The notes under the pieces were generated by a model, which was given only the letters and a program-made list of their open reading frames with translations, ran no database searches and was not told the DNA's origin. This document shows, piece after piece, positions 25,724 to 32,611 of a stretch of DNA of 32,611 nt (its first letter is position 1; the number at the start of each line of letters is the position of its first letter). Position numbers and translations under genes: made by a program. The DNA comes from Bacteroidota bacterium (lineage in GTDB: Bacteria; Bacteroidota; Bacteroidia; NS11-12g; UBA955): assembly GCA_947451105.1 (NCBI GenBank), contig CANFXY010000016.1:1-32611 (forward strand), in the 5' to 3' direction.

Positions 25724-27157
25724 ATGAAAAAGATACTAATTGTAATATTTACTATAACCCTCTTAGTTGGATGTAAAAAATTTGAGGAGTTAAATACCAA
25801 TCCAAAGTTGGCAACCGAGGTGCCAGCAAAATTCTTAGTGAGTTCAGCTCAAAAGAATCTAGTTGATGTGATGACATCATCGAATGTAAACACCAATATT
25901 TTCAGATTGTGGAGCCAACAATGGACACAAACCACTTATTTTGATGAAAGCCGTTACGACCTAGTTACCCGCGGTATTGCGGCTAATTTCTGGGGTGTGT
26001 TGTACAGAGATGTTTTGAGGGATTTAGCTGCTGCAAAAGATGCGGTTAAGAAAGATGCATTAATCACAGACGAAAGTGTAAGAGCATCACAAATTGCCAC
26101 CATTGAAGTGATGGAAGTGTATACCTGGCATGTACTGGTTAACACCTTTGGCAATATACCATACACAAAAGCATTAGACATTTCAAATCCTACTCCTGCT
26201 TACGATGATGCTCAAGCCATATACACCGATTTGTTTAAACGCTTAGATGCTGCAATTACTGCACTTAAAGCAGGTGGCGCGAGTTTTAGTAGTGGTGATT
26301 TAATCTACAATGGCGACAACAGCTCATGGGTTAAATTTGCTTCAACTTTACAAATGCGCATGGCTTTGTGCATTGCTGATGCTGATGGAGCGACCGCTAA
26401 AGCTAAGTTTGAAGCGGCTGTTGCTGATGCTTTTGCATCTTCAGCTGACAATGCAACATTCAACTACTTGGTTTCTCCTCCAAACACCAACCCAATTTGG
26501 GTTGACTTGGTTCAAAGTGGTAGAAAAGATTTCATCGCTTCTCAAACTTTGGTTCAACTATTGGATTCATTAAATGATCCTCGCTTGCCATTGTATATCA
26601 CCAAAAACGCAAGTGGAAACTACACAGGTGGTGTGAATGGAACTGGTAATTCATACAAGAACAACTCTAAACCTGCTACAACCATTACCGCACCAGATGC
26701 AAGCAGCACATTGATAAGCTATACCGATGTAGAGTTTATGTTGGCTGAAGGCGCTGCACGTGGATGGGCTGTTACAGGTACTGCGGCAGACCACTACAAT
26801 GCTGGTGTTACAGAGTCTATTTTAGAGTGGGGCGGAACTGCAGCGGATGCAGCAACCTACTTGGCTCAATCTACAGTTGATTATGCAAGTGCTGGTTCAG
26901 GTGCATCATGGAAAGAAAAAATTGGAAATCAAAAATGGTTGGCACTTTACAACCATGGATTTGATTCGTGGACTGAATGGAGAAGACTTGATTTTCCAGT
27001 TCTAAAAGCTGTAACAGGTTTAAGTCTTGCTGATATTCCAACTAGATTTACCTATCCAATTAACGAGCAAACTATTAACAGTAAAAATTATGGTTCAGCT
27101 TCTAGCACCATCGGTGGCGACAAGCTAACGACCAAATTGTTTTGGGATAAATTTTAA
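25724..27157 (+). CDS. SusD/RagB-family nutrient-binding outer-membrane lipoprotein
   Basis: 477 aa. A lipoprotein signal peptide is visible with lipobox LLVGC (Cys17) followed by [10 protein letters not shown], the classic SusD-like start. The body resembles the SusD-like_2 subgroup: [75 protein letters not shown], and a C-terminal [10 protein letters not shown] with [16 protein letters not shown]. These proteins sit on the SusC barrel at the cell surface and capture ligand. The gene starts 21 nt after SusC and the operon ends at the terminator 24 nt later. Confidence 0.93.
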   Translation: MKKILIVIFTITLLVGCKKFEELNTNPKLATEVPAKFLVSSAQKNLVDVMTSSNVNTNIFRLWSQQWTQTTYFDESRYDLVTRGIAANFWGVLYRDVLRDLAAAKDAVKKDALITDESVRASQIATIEVMEVYTWHVLVNTFGNIPYTKALDISNPTPAYDDAQAIYTDLFKRLDAAITALKAGGASFSSGDLIYNGDNSSWVKFASTLQMRMALCIADADGATAKAKFEAAVADAFASSADNATFNYLVSPPNTNPIWVDLVQSGRKDFIASQTLVQLLDSLNDPRLPLYITKNASGNYTGGVNGTGNSYKNNSKPATTITAPDASSTLISYTDVEFMLAEGAARGWAVTGTAADHYNAGVTESILEWGGTAADAATYLAQSTVDYASAGSGASWKEKIGNQKWLALYNHGFDSWTEWRRLDFPVLKAVTGLSLADIPTRFTYPINEQTINSKNYGSASSTIGGDKLTTKLFWDKF

Positions 27158-27181
27158 TAGGAATTATATTGAATCAAAAAA

Positions 27182-27209
27182 GGCTAGCAGAAATGTTAGC
27201 CTTTTTTTT
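27182..27209 (+). terminator. Intrinsic terminator of the SusC/SusD operon
   Basis: Stem GGCTAGC/GTTAGCC (27182-27188 and 27195-27201, one G-T pair) with loop AGAAAT, followed by eight T (27202-27209). It lies 24 nt after the SusD stop. An A-run before the stem makes it usable in the opposite direction too. Confidence 0.88.
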
Positions 27210-27220
27210 GTACTAAGTGG

Positions 27221-27243
27221 TTTTTGTTTTTTCGAAACAAAAA
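27221..27243. terminator. A/T-rich hairpin between SusD and photolyase operons
   Basis: TTTTTGTTT (27221-27229) and AAACAAAAA (27235-27243) are exact reverse complements around a 5-nt loop. It may be a second transcription barrier or an operator near the photolyase promoter. GC content of the stem is low, so terminator strength is doubtful. Confidence 0.3.
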
Positions 27244-27302
27244 AGGCATTCAATCGTTACTTAATTCACCTTTACACATTGAAATTCGTAAGGGTAAAAA
27301 AA

Positions 27303-28817
27303 ATGCCAAAGCAAGAAATCAATACCGTTTGGTTTAAACGCGATTTACGCCTACTCGACCACGAGCCTCTGCATGCAGCAGAATTAAGTGCGTTGCCGGT
27401 CTTGTTGATTTATGTTTTTGAACCAAGCCTAATGTCCTACCACGACAGCAGCCCAAGGCATTGGCGTTTTGTACATGAGTCTCTTGTTGAATTGAACAAA
27501 CGGTTAGAACCCCATAAGGCACAGATTTATATTTTCCATGGAGAGGTACTAGATGTGTTTTTGTCCATTGAAAAAGAATATACAATTAGAACGGTGTTTT
27601 CAAGTGAGGAGTCGGGAAATGGGCTGAGTTTCGAACGCGATAAAAACATGCAAATTCATTTCAAGCAAAATAATATTGAATGGCAAGAGTCGCAAAACAA
27701 TGGCGTTATTCGGCGTTTAAAATCAAGAAAGCAATGGCCTATGCTTTGGGATACCTACATGAAACAGCCACCTAAAAAAGTCGAATTAGAAACTTTGAAA
27801 ACGGTGGAGTTGGATCATTTGTTTTATGAAGAAAATAAAGGCTTGCCATTGGATGAAGAGATTCTAACACGGAATAAAAATTTCCAAGAGGGCGGTGAAA
27901 CTTGGGCATGGAAATACCTGCAAAACTTCATCAAAGAACGCTACTTTAACTACAGCAAGCACATTAGCAAACCAGAATTGAGTCGACGCTCGTGCAGCAG
28001 ATTGTCGCCGTATTTGAGTTACGGCAACATCAGCATGCGCATGGTTTATCAATACAGCATGCAGCATCTTGAATCGTCGAGCAACAAAAGGGCTTTGCTT
28101 AACTTTGCCTCACGCTTGCATTGGCATTGCCATTTTATACAAAAGTTTGAGGACGAGTGCCGTTATGAATTTGAAAACATTAACCGTGCTTTTGATCAGA
28201 TTGTAAAAACTAAGAATGACACATACATTGAGGCATGGAAGGCTGGAAAAACAGGCGTTCCTATTGTGGATGCCTGTATGCGTTGCTTGCATGAAACAGG
28301 GTATATAAACTTTCGTATGCGGGCATTGCTTGTTTCGTTTTTTGTTTTTAACCTATGGCAAGATTGGCGTGAACTGCATTTTTTAGCCCAAATGTTTTTG
28401 GATTATGAACCTGGGATACATTACCCTCAACTGCAAATGCAAAGCGGAACCACGGGTGTAAACACCATACGCATTTACAATCCGATTAAAAACTCTGAGG
28501 AACACGATCCTGAGGGTATTTTTATAAAAAAGTGGGTGCCTGAATTAAAGGATGTTCCATGCGAATTGATTCATGAACCACATAAGTTAACTTTAATAGA
28601 ACAAAGTTTGTACAATTGCCACATTGGTGAACAATATCCTTATCCCATTGTTAATGTTGAGGAGACAAGAAAAAAAGCAAGTGACATTGTTTGGTCGTTT
28701 AGAAAAAACAAAGAGGTTAAAATTGAAGGAGAACGTATACTTAAAAAACATGTCAGCAACGCCAATGTCTTTAAATCAAGGAAAACGGTAAAACCAAAAA
28801 ATGAAAACATTTCTTAA
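27303..28817 (+). CDS. Cryptochrome/photolyase-family flavoprotein
   Basis: 504 aa from ATG 27303; a TTG 24 nt earlier is in frame but adds residues before the conserved start. The N-terminal alpha/beta antenna domain begins [17 protein letters not shown]. The C-terminal FAD domain has [13 protein letters not shown], a WHCHFIQKF helix, [34 protein letters not shown] and [17 protein letters not shown]. The segment after DYEP ([16 protein letters not shown]) differs from the usual NWQW-type ending of class I enzymes, so this is a divergent subgroup. Photolyases split UV-induced dimers using blue light and FADH-. It heads a five-gene operon; the DUF2071 gene overlaps its last 17 nt. Confidence 0.9.
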   Translation: MPKQEINTVWFKRDLRLLDHEPLHAAELSALPVLLIYVFEPSLMSYHDSSPRHWRFVHESLVELNKRLEPHKAQIYIFHGEVLDVFLSIEKEYTIRTVFSSEESGNGLSFERDKNMQIHFKQNNIEWQESQNNGVIRRLKSRKQWPMLWDTYMKQPPKKVELETLKTVELDHLFYEENKGLPLDEEILTRNKNFQEGGETWAWKYLQNFIKERYFNYSKHISKPELSRRSCSRLSPYLSYGNISMRMVYQYSMQHLESSSNKRALLNFASRLHWHCHFIQKFEDECRYEFENINRAFDQIVKTKNDTYIEAWKAGKTGVPIVDACMRCLHETGYINFRMRALLVSFFVFNLWQDWRELHFLAQMFLDYEPGIHYPQLQMQSGTTGVNTIRIYNPIKNSEEHDPEGIFIKKWVPELKDVPCELIHEPHKLTLIEQSLYNCHIGEQYPYPIVNVEETRKKASDIVWSFRKNKEVKIEGERILKKHVSNANVFKSRKTVKPKNENIS

Positions 28818-29514
28818 AGCCAATTGGCAGAACTTAATTATGGCCAACTATGAGGTTGATCCCATTATACTCCTGCCATATTTGCCAAAGGGCGTTGAAT
28901 TGGATTATTATGAAGGTAAAACCTATGTTAGTTTGGTTGGTTTTTTATTTAAACACACCCGCATATTCAATGTGCCTATCCCTGTAATGGGAACTTTTGA
29001 GGAAATAAATTTGCGCTTTTATGTCTTAAGAAAAGTAGGCAATGTGGTCAAAAGAGGTGTTGTATTTATCAATGAAACTGTGCCTTCCAAAGTTGTTGCA
29101 CTTGTTGCAAATACACTTTACAAGGAACATTACTCGGTTGTTCCAACTAAGCACAGTTTTCTTTTTGAACCTTCGTTTAAAGAGTTTGTTTATGAATGGA
29201 AAGTGAAGGGTGTTTGGAACAAGTTAAAAGTGAATGCTTCAGTTGAAAATTCAGAGATGCTTAAAGGCAGTTTTGAAGAATATATTTTTGAACATTATTT
29301 TGGGTATGCTAAACTAAGTGGTCATAAAAGTAGCGAGTATAGAATAAAACATCCATCATGGAAAATCAATGCTATAAATCGGTATGAAATCAATTGTGAT
29401 TTTTCTGCATTTTATGGTAAGTCTTTTGAGTGTTTGAACCATGTAAAACCAGCTGCAGTTTTTTTAGCTGAAGGTTCTGAGGTGAGCGTCGATTGGAAGC
29501 GAAATAAATTTTAA
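28801..29514 (+). CDS. DUF2071 family protein
   Basis: 237 aa. Sequence features of DUF2071 (YqjF-like) proteins: [42 protein letters not shown] at the start (split here by position only), [17 protein letters not shown], and ending [12 protein letters not shown]. The fold is probably a beta-barrel of unknown biochemical activity. In Bacteroidota and other bacteria such proteins commonly sit with photolyase genes. It overlaps the photolyase gene by 17 nt and is followed by DUF2256 after 10 nt. No cofactor motif is evident. Confidence 0.82.
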   Translation: MKTFLKANWQNLIMANYEVDPIILLPYLPKGVELDYYEGKTYVSLVGFLFKHTRIFNVPIPVMGTFEEINLRFYVLRKVGNVVKRGVVFINETVPSKVVALVANTLYKEHYSVVPTKHSFLFEPSFKEFVYEWKVKGVWNKLKVNASVENSEMLKGSFEEYIFEHYFGYAKLSGHKSSEYRIKHPSWKINAINRYEINCDFSAFYGKSFECLNHVKPAAVFLAEGSEVSVDWKRNKF

Positions 29515-29524
29515 AGGTGTAATT

Positions 29525-29668
29525 ATGAAAGGCATTAAAAAGGAAAATCTACCATCGAAAATTTGTATTGTTTGCGCACGTCCATTTACATGGCGAAAGA
29601 AGTGGGAAAAGAACTGGGACGAGGTTAAATATTGCAGTGACAAATGCAGAAGTAATAAAGTAGTATGA
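29525..29668 (+). CDS. DUF2256 zinc-ribbon micropeptide
   Basis: 47 aa. ATG 29525, TGA 29668. The four metal ligands are C14-x-x-C17 and C37-x3-C41, spanning [16 protein letters not shown] and YCSDKCR, typical of DUF2256, a tiny protein almost always found beside photolyase or cryptochrome genes. Function is unknown; a zinc-binding accessory is likely. The stop overlaps the next start as ATGA (29665-29668), so translation is coupled. Confidence 0.88.
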   Translation: MKGIKKENLPSKICIVCARPFTWRKKWEKNWDEVKYCSDKCRSNKVV

Positions 29669-31215
29669 CAGAAAACAAAGTAAAAACACTGCGCTTGCTA
29701 TTGGGCGACCAACTTAATTCAGAACATTCATGGTTTTCTGCAGTTGATGCATCAATAACTTATGTGTTAATGGAAATTCGTTCTGAAACGGATTATGCCC
29801 AACACCATATCCAAAAAGTACTTGGTTTTTTTGCATCTATGCGTCAGTTTTCGCAAGAGCTAGAGGCTATGGGGCATCGTGTCATATATATAAAAATTAA
29901 TGACTCAAATAATCGACAAGGATTTGCTGAAAATTGCAAGTCAATAATTGACGAGTTAAACATTGAAAAATTTGAATACCAATTGCCTGATGAATATCGG
30001 GTTGACCAAAACTTAAAAACATTTTGCAATGCTTTAAGCATTCCATGCGAGGCATTTGACAGTGAACATTTTTACAGCACTCGAAATGAAATGGCTGATT
30101 TGTTTAAGGGTAAGTCTAATTATTTAATGGAGACCTTTTACCGTTACATGCGCAAAAAGCATAAGGTGCTTTTGGTGGATGGCGATAAGCCTTTTAATGG
30201 CAAATGGAATTTTGATGCAGACAACAGACAGAAGCTACCTAAAAACCACAAGCCAATCAATCCTTTTGTGTTTGAGCATAATTTAACTGCTTTGCACCAA
30301 GAGATTTTAGATGCAGAAATTAAAACAATTGGTAGGGTAGACGCAAGGTATTATTTATGGCCAATTAGCCGCAAGGAATCATTAGCCTTACTTGGTTATT
30401 TTCTTGAAAATTGTTTACACTTGTTCGGCACTTTTCAAGATGCAATGGCACCTAACGAATGGTCAATTTACCATTCGCGTTTGTCGTTTTCTATGAATTT
30501 AAAAATGCTGTCACCAAAAGAAGTGGTAGATAAAGCAATAGAAAAATATTTTGAATCTGAAGGTAAAATAGAATACCATCAATTGGAAGGATTTGTTCGG
30601 CAAATTATTGGTTGGCGTGAATACATGCGGGGAATTTATTGGATGAAAATGCCAGAGTATGCAAGCTTAAATTATTTCGGTCATGAACGCGACTTGCCAG
30701 CATGGTATTGGACTGGAAAAACCAAAATGAGTTGCATGCGAGATGCCATACAGCAGTCGCTCGACTACGCCTATGCCCACCACATACAGCGGCTGATGCT
30801 TACAGGGAATTTTGCTTTGTTGGCTGGCATTCATCCCGATCAAGTTGATGCTTGGTATTTGGGCATCTACATAGATGCCATTGAATGGGTGGAAATAACC
30901 AACACCCGTGGTATGAGCCAATTTGCAGATGGAGGAATAGTTGGCTCGAAACCTTACGTTTCAAGCGCCGCTTACATCAACAAAATGAGCAGTTATTGCT
31001 CAGGTTGTTATTATGATAAGAATATCAAAACAGGTGAAAGAGCTTGTCCTTTCAACAGTTTGTATTGGAATTTTTATAAAGTAAATGAAGATAAACTTTC
31101 AAAGAATCCACGCATTGGTATGATGTACAATGTATGGTATAAAATGCAAGCAGATGTTCAAAAGGACTTGTTGATACAAGCTGAATATTATTTAGACCAT
31201 ATCAACGAACTTTGA
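29665..31215 (+). CDS. Iron-sulfur bacterial (6-4) photolyase / photolyase-related protein (FeS-BCP type)
   Basis: 516 aa. It matches the deoxyribodipyrimidine-photolyase-related family: [15 protein letters not shown] at the start, [55 protein letters not shown]. Four cysteines are at 357 (MSCMRD), 445 and 448 (YCSGCYY) and 461 (ACPFN). Their spacing (88, 3, 13) equals the C350/C438/C441/C454 ligands I recall for PhrB of Agrobacterium, so a [4Fe-4S] cluster is expected. PhrB-type enzymes repair (6-4) photoproducts using FAD and a lumazine antenna. Overlaps at both ends show coupled translation. Confidence 0.92.
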   Translation: MTENKVKTLRLLLGDQLNSEHSWFSAVDASITYVLMEIRSETDYAQHHIQKVLGFFASMRQFSQELEAMGHRVIYIKINDSNNRQGFAENCKSIIDELNIEKFEYQLPDEYRVDQNLKTFCNALSIPCEAFDSEHFYSTRNEMADLFKGKSNYLMETFYRYMRKKHKVLLVDGDKPFNGKWNFDADNRQKLPKNHKPINPFVFEHNLTALHQEILDAEIKTIGRVDARYYLWPISRKESLALLGYFLENCLHLFGTFQDAMAPNEWSIYHSRLSFSMNLKMLSPKEVVDKAIEKYFESEGKIEYHQLEGFVRQIIGWREYMRGIYWMKMPEYASLNYFGHERDLPAWYWTGKTKMSCMRDAIQQSLDYAYAHHIQRLMLTGNFALLAGIHPDQVDAWYLGIYIDAIEWVEITNTRGMSQFADGGIVGSKPYVSSAAYINKMSSYCSGCYYDKNIKTGERACPFNSLYWNFYKVNEDKLSKNPRIGMMYNVWYKMQADVQKDLLIQAEYYLDHINEL

Positions 31216-32501
31216 TGAAACGAGCGATAGTTTGGTATACCACAGATTTGCGTTTGCACGACAACGAAACATTGTTTAAGGCAATTGAAGAAAATGATGA
31301 GGTGTTGCCGGTATATTGTATAGACCCTAGGTATTTTGAAACCACTAAGGCAGGCTTCAAGAAGACTGGTAAATTTAGGGCGCAATTTTTACTTGAGTCG
31401 CTCAAAGATTTAGAGCAAGGTTTGCGTAAACGAGGTTCAGGTCTCATGGTTTTGAATGGAAGACCTGAACGCTTGTTAGATGAATTGTGTAAAGAATACA
31501 AAGTTGAAAAAGTTTACACCAAACAAGAAATTGCATGGGATGAATTGCAAATGCAAAATGCCACTGAAAAAAGCTTGTCAAATTGCGAATTGATAAAGGT
31601 GGAAAACAGTTTCTTGTACCATAAAAATGATTTAAACTTTGTTCATGGTAAACTACCTGCCATTTTTACAGAGTATAGAAAACAGCTTGAAAAGAACGCG
31701 AAGGTCAGAGATTTATTTATTTGTCCTGACAAGATAAACTCACCGAATATCGAAGAGATAATATGGCCTAAAATTGAAGACTTGGGTCTAAGCTCAATTG
31801 TTAAAGATTCCCGCACGGCCTATGATTTTGTAGGAGGCGAGGGCGCTGCGATGAAACGTTTAAATACTTACCTGTTTGAAACACATTGCATCTCAAAATA
31901 TAAAGAAACCCGCAATGGTTTGATCGGCGAAAATTATTCAAGTAAGTTCTCGGCTGCATTGGCCATGGGTTGCTTGTCTGCAAAACATATTTACCATTCA
32001 ATAATGTGTTATGAAGCACAATTTGGAGCCAATGATTCTACCTATTGGTTGGTGTTTGAATTGTTGTGGAGGGATTATTTTCGATTGATGATGGAGAAAT
32101 ACCCTAAACAGTTTTTTCTAAAAAACGGCATTCAAAAGTTGCATAATTTGAATTTTAAACATTCCGAGGCAGACTTTGAAAATTGGAAACAAGGTAAGAC
32201 AGAAGATGATTTTGTAAATGCCAATATGATCGAATTGCGCAATACAGGTTTTATGAGCAACAGGGGAAGGCAGAATGTGGCAAGTTATTTATGCCATGAT
32301 TTAAAATTGGATTGGCGTTTGGGGGCATCTTATTTCGAGGAAATGTTAATCGATTATGATGTGAGCAGCAACTGGTGCAATTGGGCCTATATCTCAGGTG
32401 TAGGCAATGACCCTAGAAATGGAAGGGCATTTAATTTAGAAAAACAGGCAACAACTTACGATCCTGAGGCAAAGTATAGACGCCTTTGGTTGGGGCAATG
32501 A
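31215..32501 (+). CDS. DASH-family cryptochrome / photolyase
   Basis: 428 aa from ATG 31215; the TTG at 31212 is not needed, and the ATG overlaps the preceding TGA. N-terminal antenna domain: AIVWYTTDLRLHDNETLFKA, VLPVYCIDPRYF, KFRAQFLLESLKDLEQGLRKRGSGL. FAD domain: YSSKFSAALAMGCLSAKHIY, FELLWRDYFRLMMEKYP, then FVNANMIELRNTGFMSNRGRQNVASYL, DWRLGASYFE, and SSNWCNWAYISGVGNDPR. These are typical of CRY-DASH proteins, which repair CPDs mainly in single-stranded DNA and may have signalling roles. It is the last gene of the operon; a hairpin follows 30 nt after the stop. Confidence 0.93.
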   Translation: MKRAIVWYTTDLRLHDNETLFKAIEENDEVLPVYCIDPRYFETTKAGFKKTGKFRAQFLLESLKDLEQGLRKRGSGLMVLNGRPERLLDELCKEYKVEKVYTKQEIAWDELQMQNATEKSLSNCELIKVENSFLYHKNDLNFVHGKLPAIFTEYRKQLEKNAKVRDLFICPDKINSPNIEEIIWPKIEDLGLSSIVKDSRTAYDFVGGEGAAMKRLNTYLFETHCISKYKETRNGLIGENYSSKFSAALAMGCLSAKHIYHSIMCYEAQFGANDSTYWLVFELLWRDYFRLMMEKYPKQFFLKNGIQKLHNLNFKHSEADFENWKQGKTEDDFVNANMIELRNTGFMSNRGRQNVASYLCHDLKLDWRLGASYFEEMLIDYDVSSNWCNWAYISGVGNDPRNGRAFNLEKQATTYDPEAKYRRLWLGQ

Positions 32502-32531
32502 TTTTTAAATCAATGTTTTCAAACGGCAGAG

Positions 32532-32559
32532 CAAACAATTGGACAAATCAAATTGTTTG
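32532..32559. repeat. 9-bp inverted repeat after the cryptochrome gene
   Basis: CAAACAATT (32532-32540) is the exact reverse complement of AATTGTTTG (32551-32559) around a 10-nt loop. No T-tract follows, so it may be a weak terminator, an mRNA-stabilising hairpin, or an operator for the promoter 31 nt downstream. Confidence 0.4.
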
Positions 32560-32589
32560 TAGATAAGCAAAATTCAAGTAGAATTTTAC

Positions 32590-32597
32590 TATATTTG
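32590..32597 (+). promoter_or_regulatory. Bacteroidota -7 promoter element reading out of the window
   Basis: TATATTTG matches TAnnTTTG exactly. It is 14 nt from the right edge; the gene it serves is outside the window. A -33 box is not clear. Confidence 0.35.
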
Positions 32598-32611
32598 AGC
32601 GTTATTAAAAC

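Overview
The window looks like part of a Bacteroidota chromosome, probably from a Chitinophagales/Sphingobacteriales-like or Cytophagales-like lineage. The evidence is a SusC/SusD pair, a type IX secretion (T9SS) C-terminal sorting domain, an RHS protein of Bacteroidota style, several promoters of the form TAnnTTTG, AT-rich DNA, and no Shine-Dalgarno sequences that decide starts. I see no rRNA, tRNA, CRISPR array or complete insertion sequence.

1-12745 (+) is a surface/secretion block. It holds a giant RHS protein cut by the left edge, a small membrane-anchored protein that starts on the base after its stop codon (possible immunity protein), a beta-helix protein with a T9SS sorting tail, and an outer-membrane beta-barrel protein with a coiled-coil front half. 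The barrel gene has no ATG: its signal peptide lies upstream of every standard start codon. 12816-13782 holds a small three-helix membrane protein and, convergent to it, two tiny genes, one of which encodes a cysteine-ladder peptide.

13907-15957 (+) is a compact three-gene unit behind a good Bacteroidota promoter: a 93-aa protein of unknown function, a UPF0489/peptide-arginase-like protein, and a caspase-fold protease with an intact His/Cys dyad and a hydrophobic tail. I consider this the best candidate for an undescribed system, because bacterial caspase-like enzymes often cut after Arg/Lys and a peptide arginase converts Arg to ornithine.

16038-20785 is an accessory island bounded by two similar ~51-bp direct repeats that share a 16-bp identical core. 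All its genes are on the minus strand. One unit is a PD-(D/E)XK nuclease, a minimal nucleotidyltransferase and a coiled-coil partner. The other is a proteasome-like Ntn hydrolase with Thr1/Asp17/Lys33 in register plus a uracil-DNA-glycosylase-fold protein. Between them lies an attC-like palindrome that contains a stop codon, as in integron cassettes. A decayed gene sits at the low-coordinate end. The next ~0.9 kb (20786-21696) appears gene-free.

21697-27209 (+) carries an acidic orphan gene and a SusC/SusD nutrient-uptake pair that ends at a clear intrinsic terminator. 27303-32501 (+) is a tightly overlapping five-gene light/DNA-repair operon: photolyase, DUF2071, DUF2256, an iron-sulfur (6-4) photolyase-type protein and a DASH cryptochrome.

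All functional calls come from reading motifs by eye. No database search or structure prediction was run.
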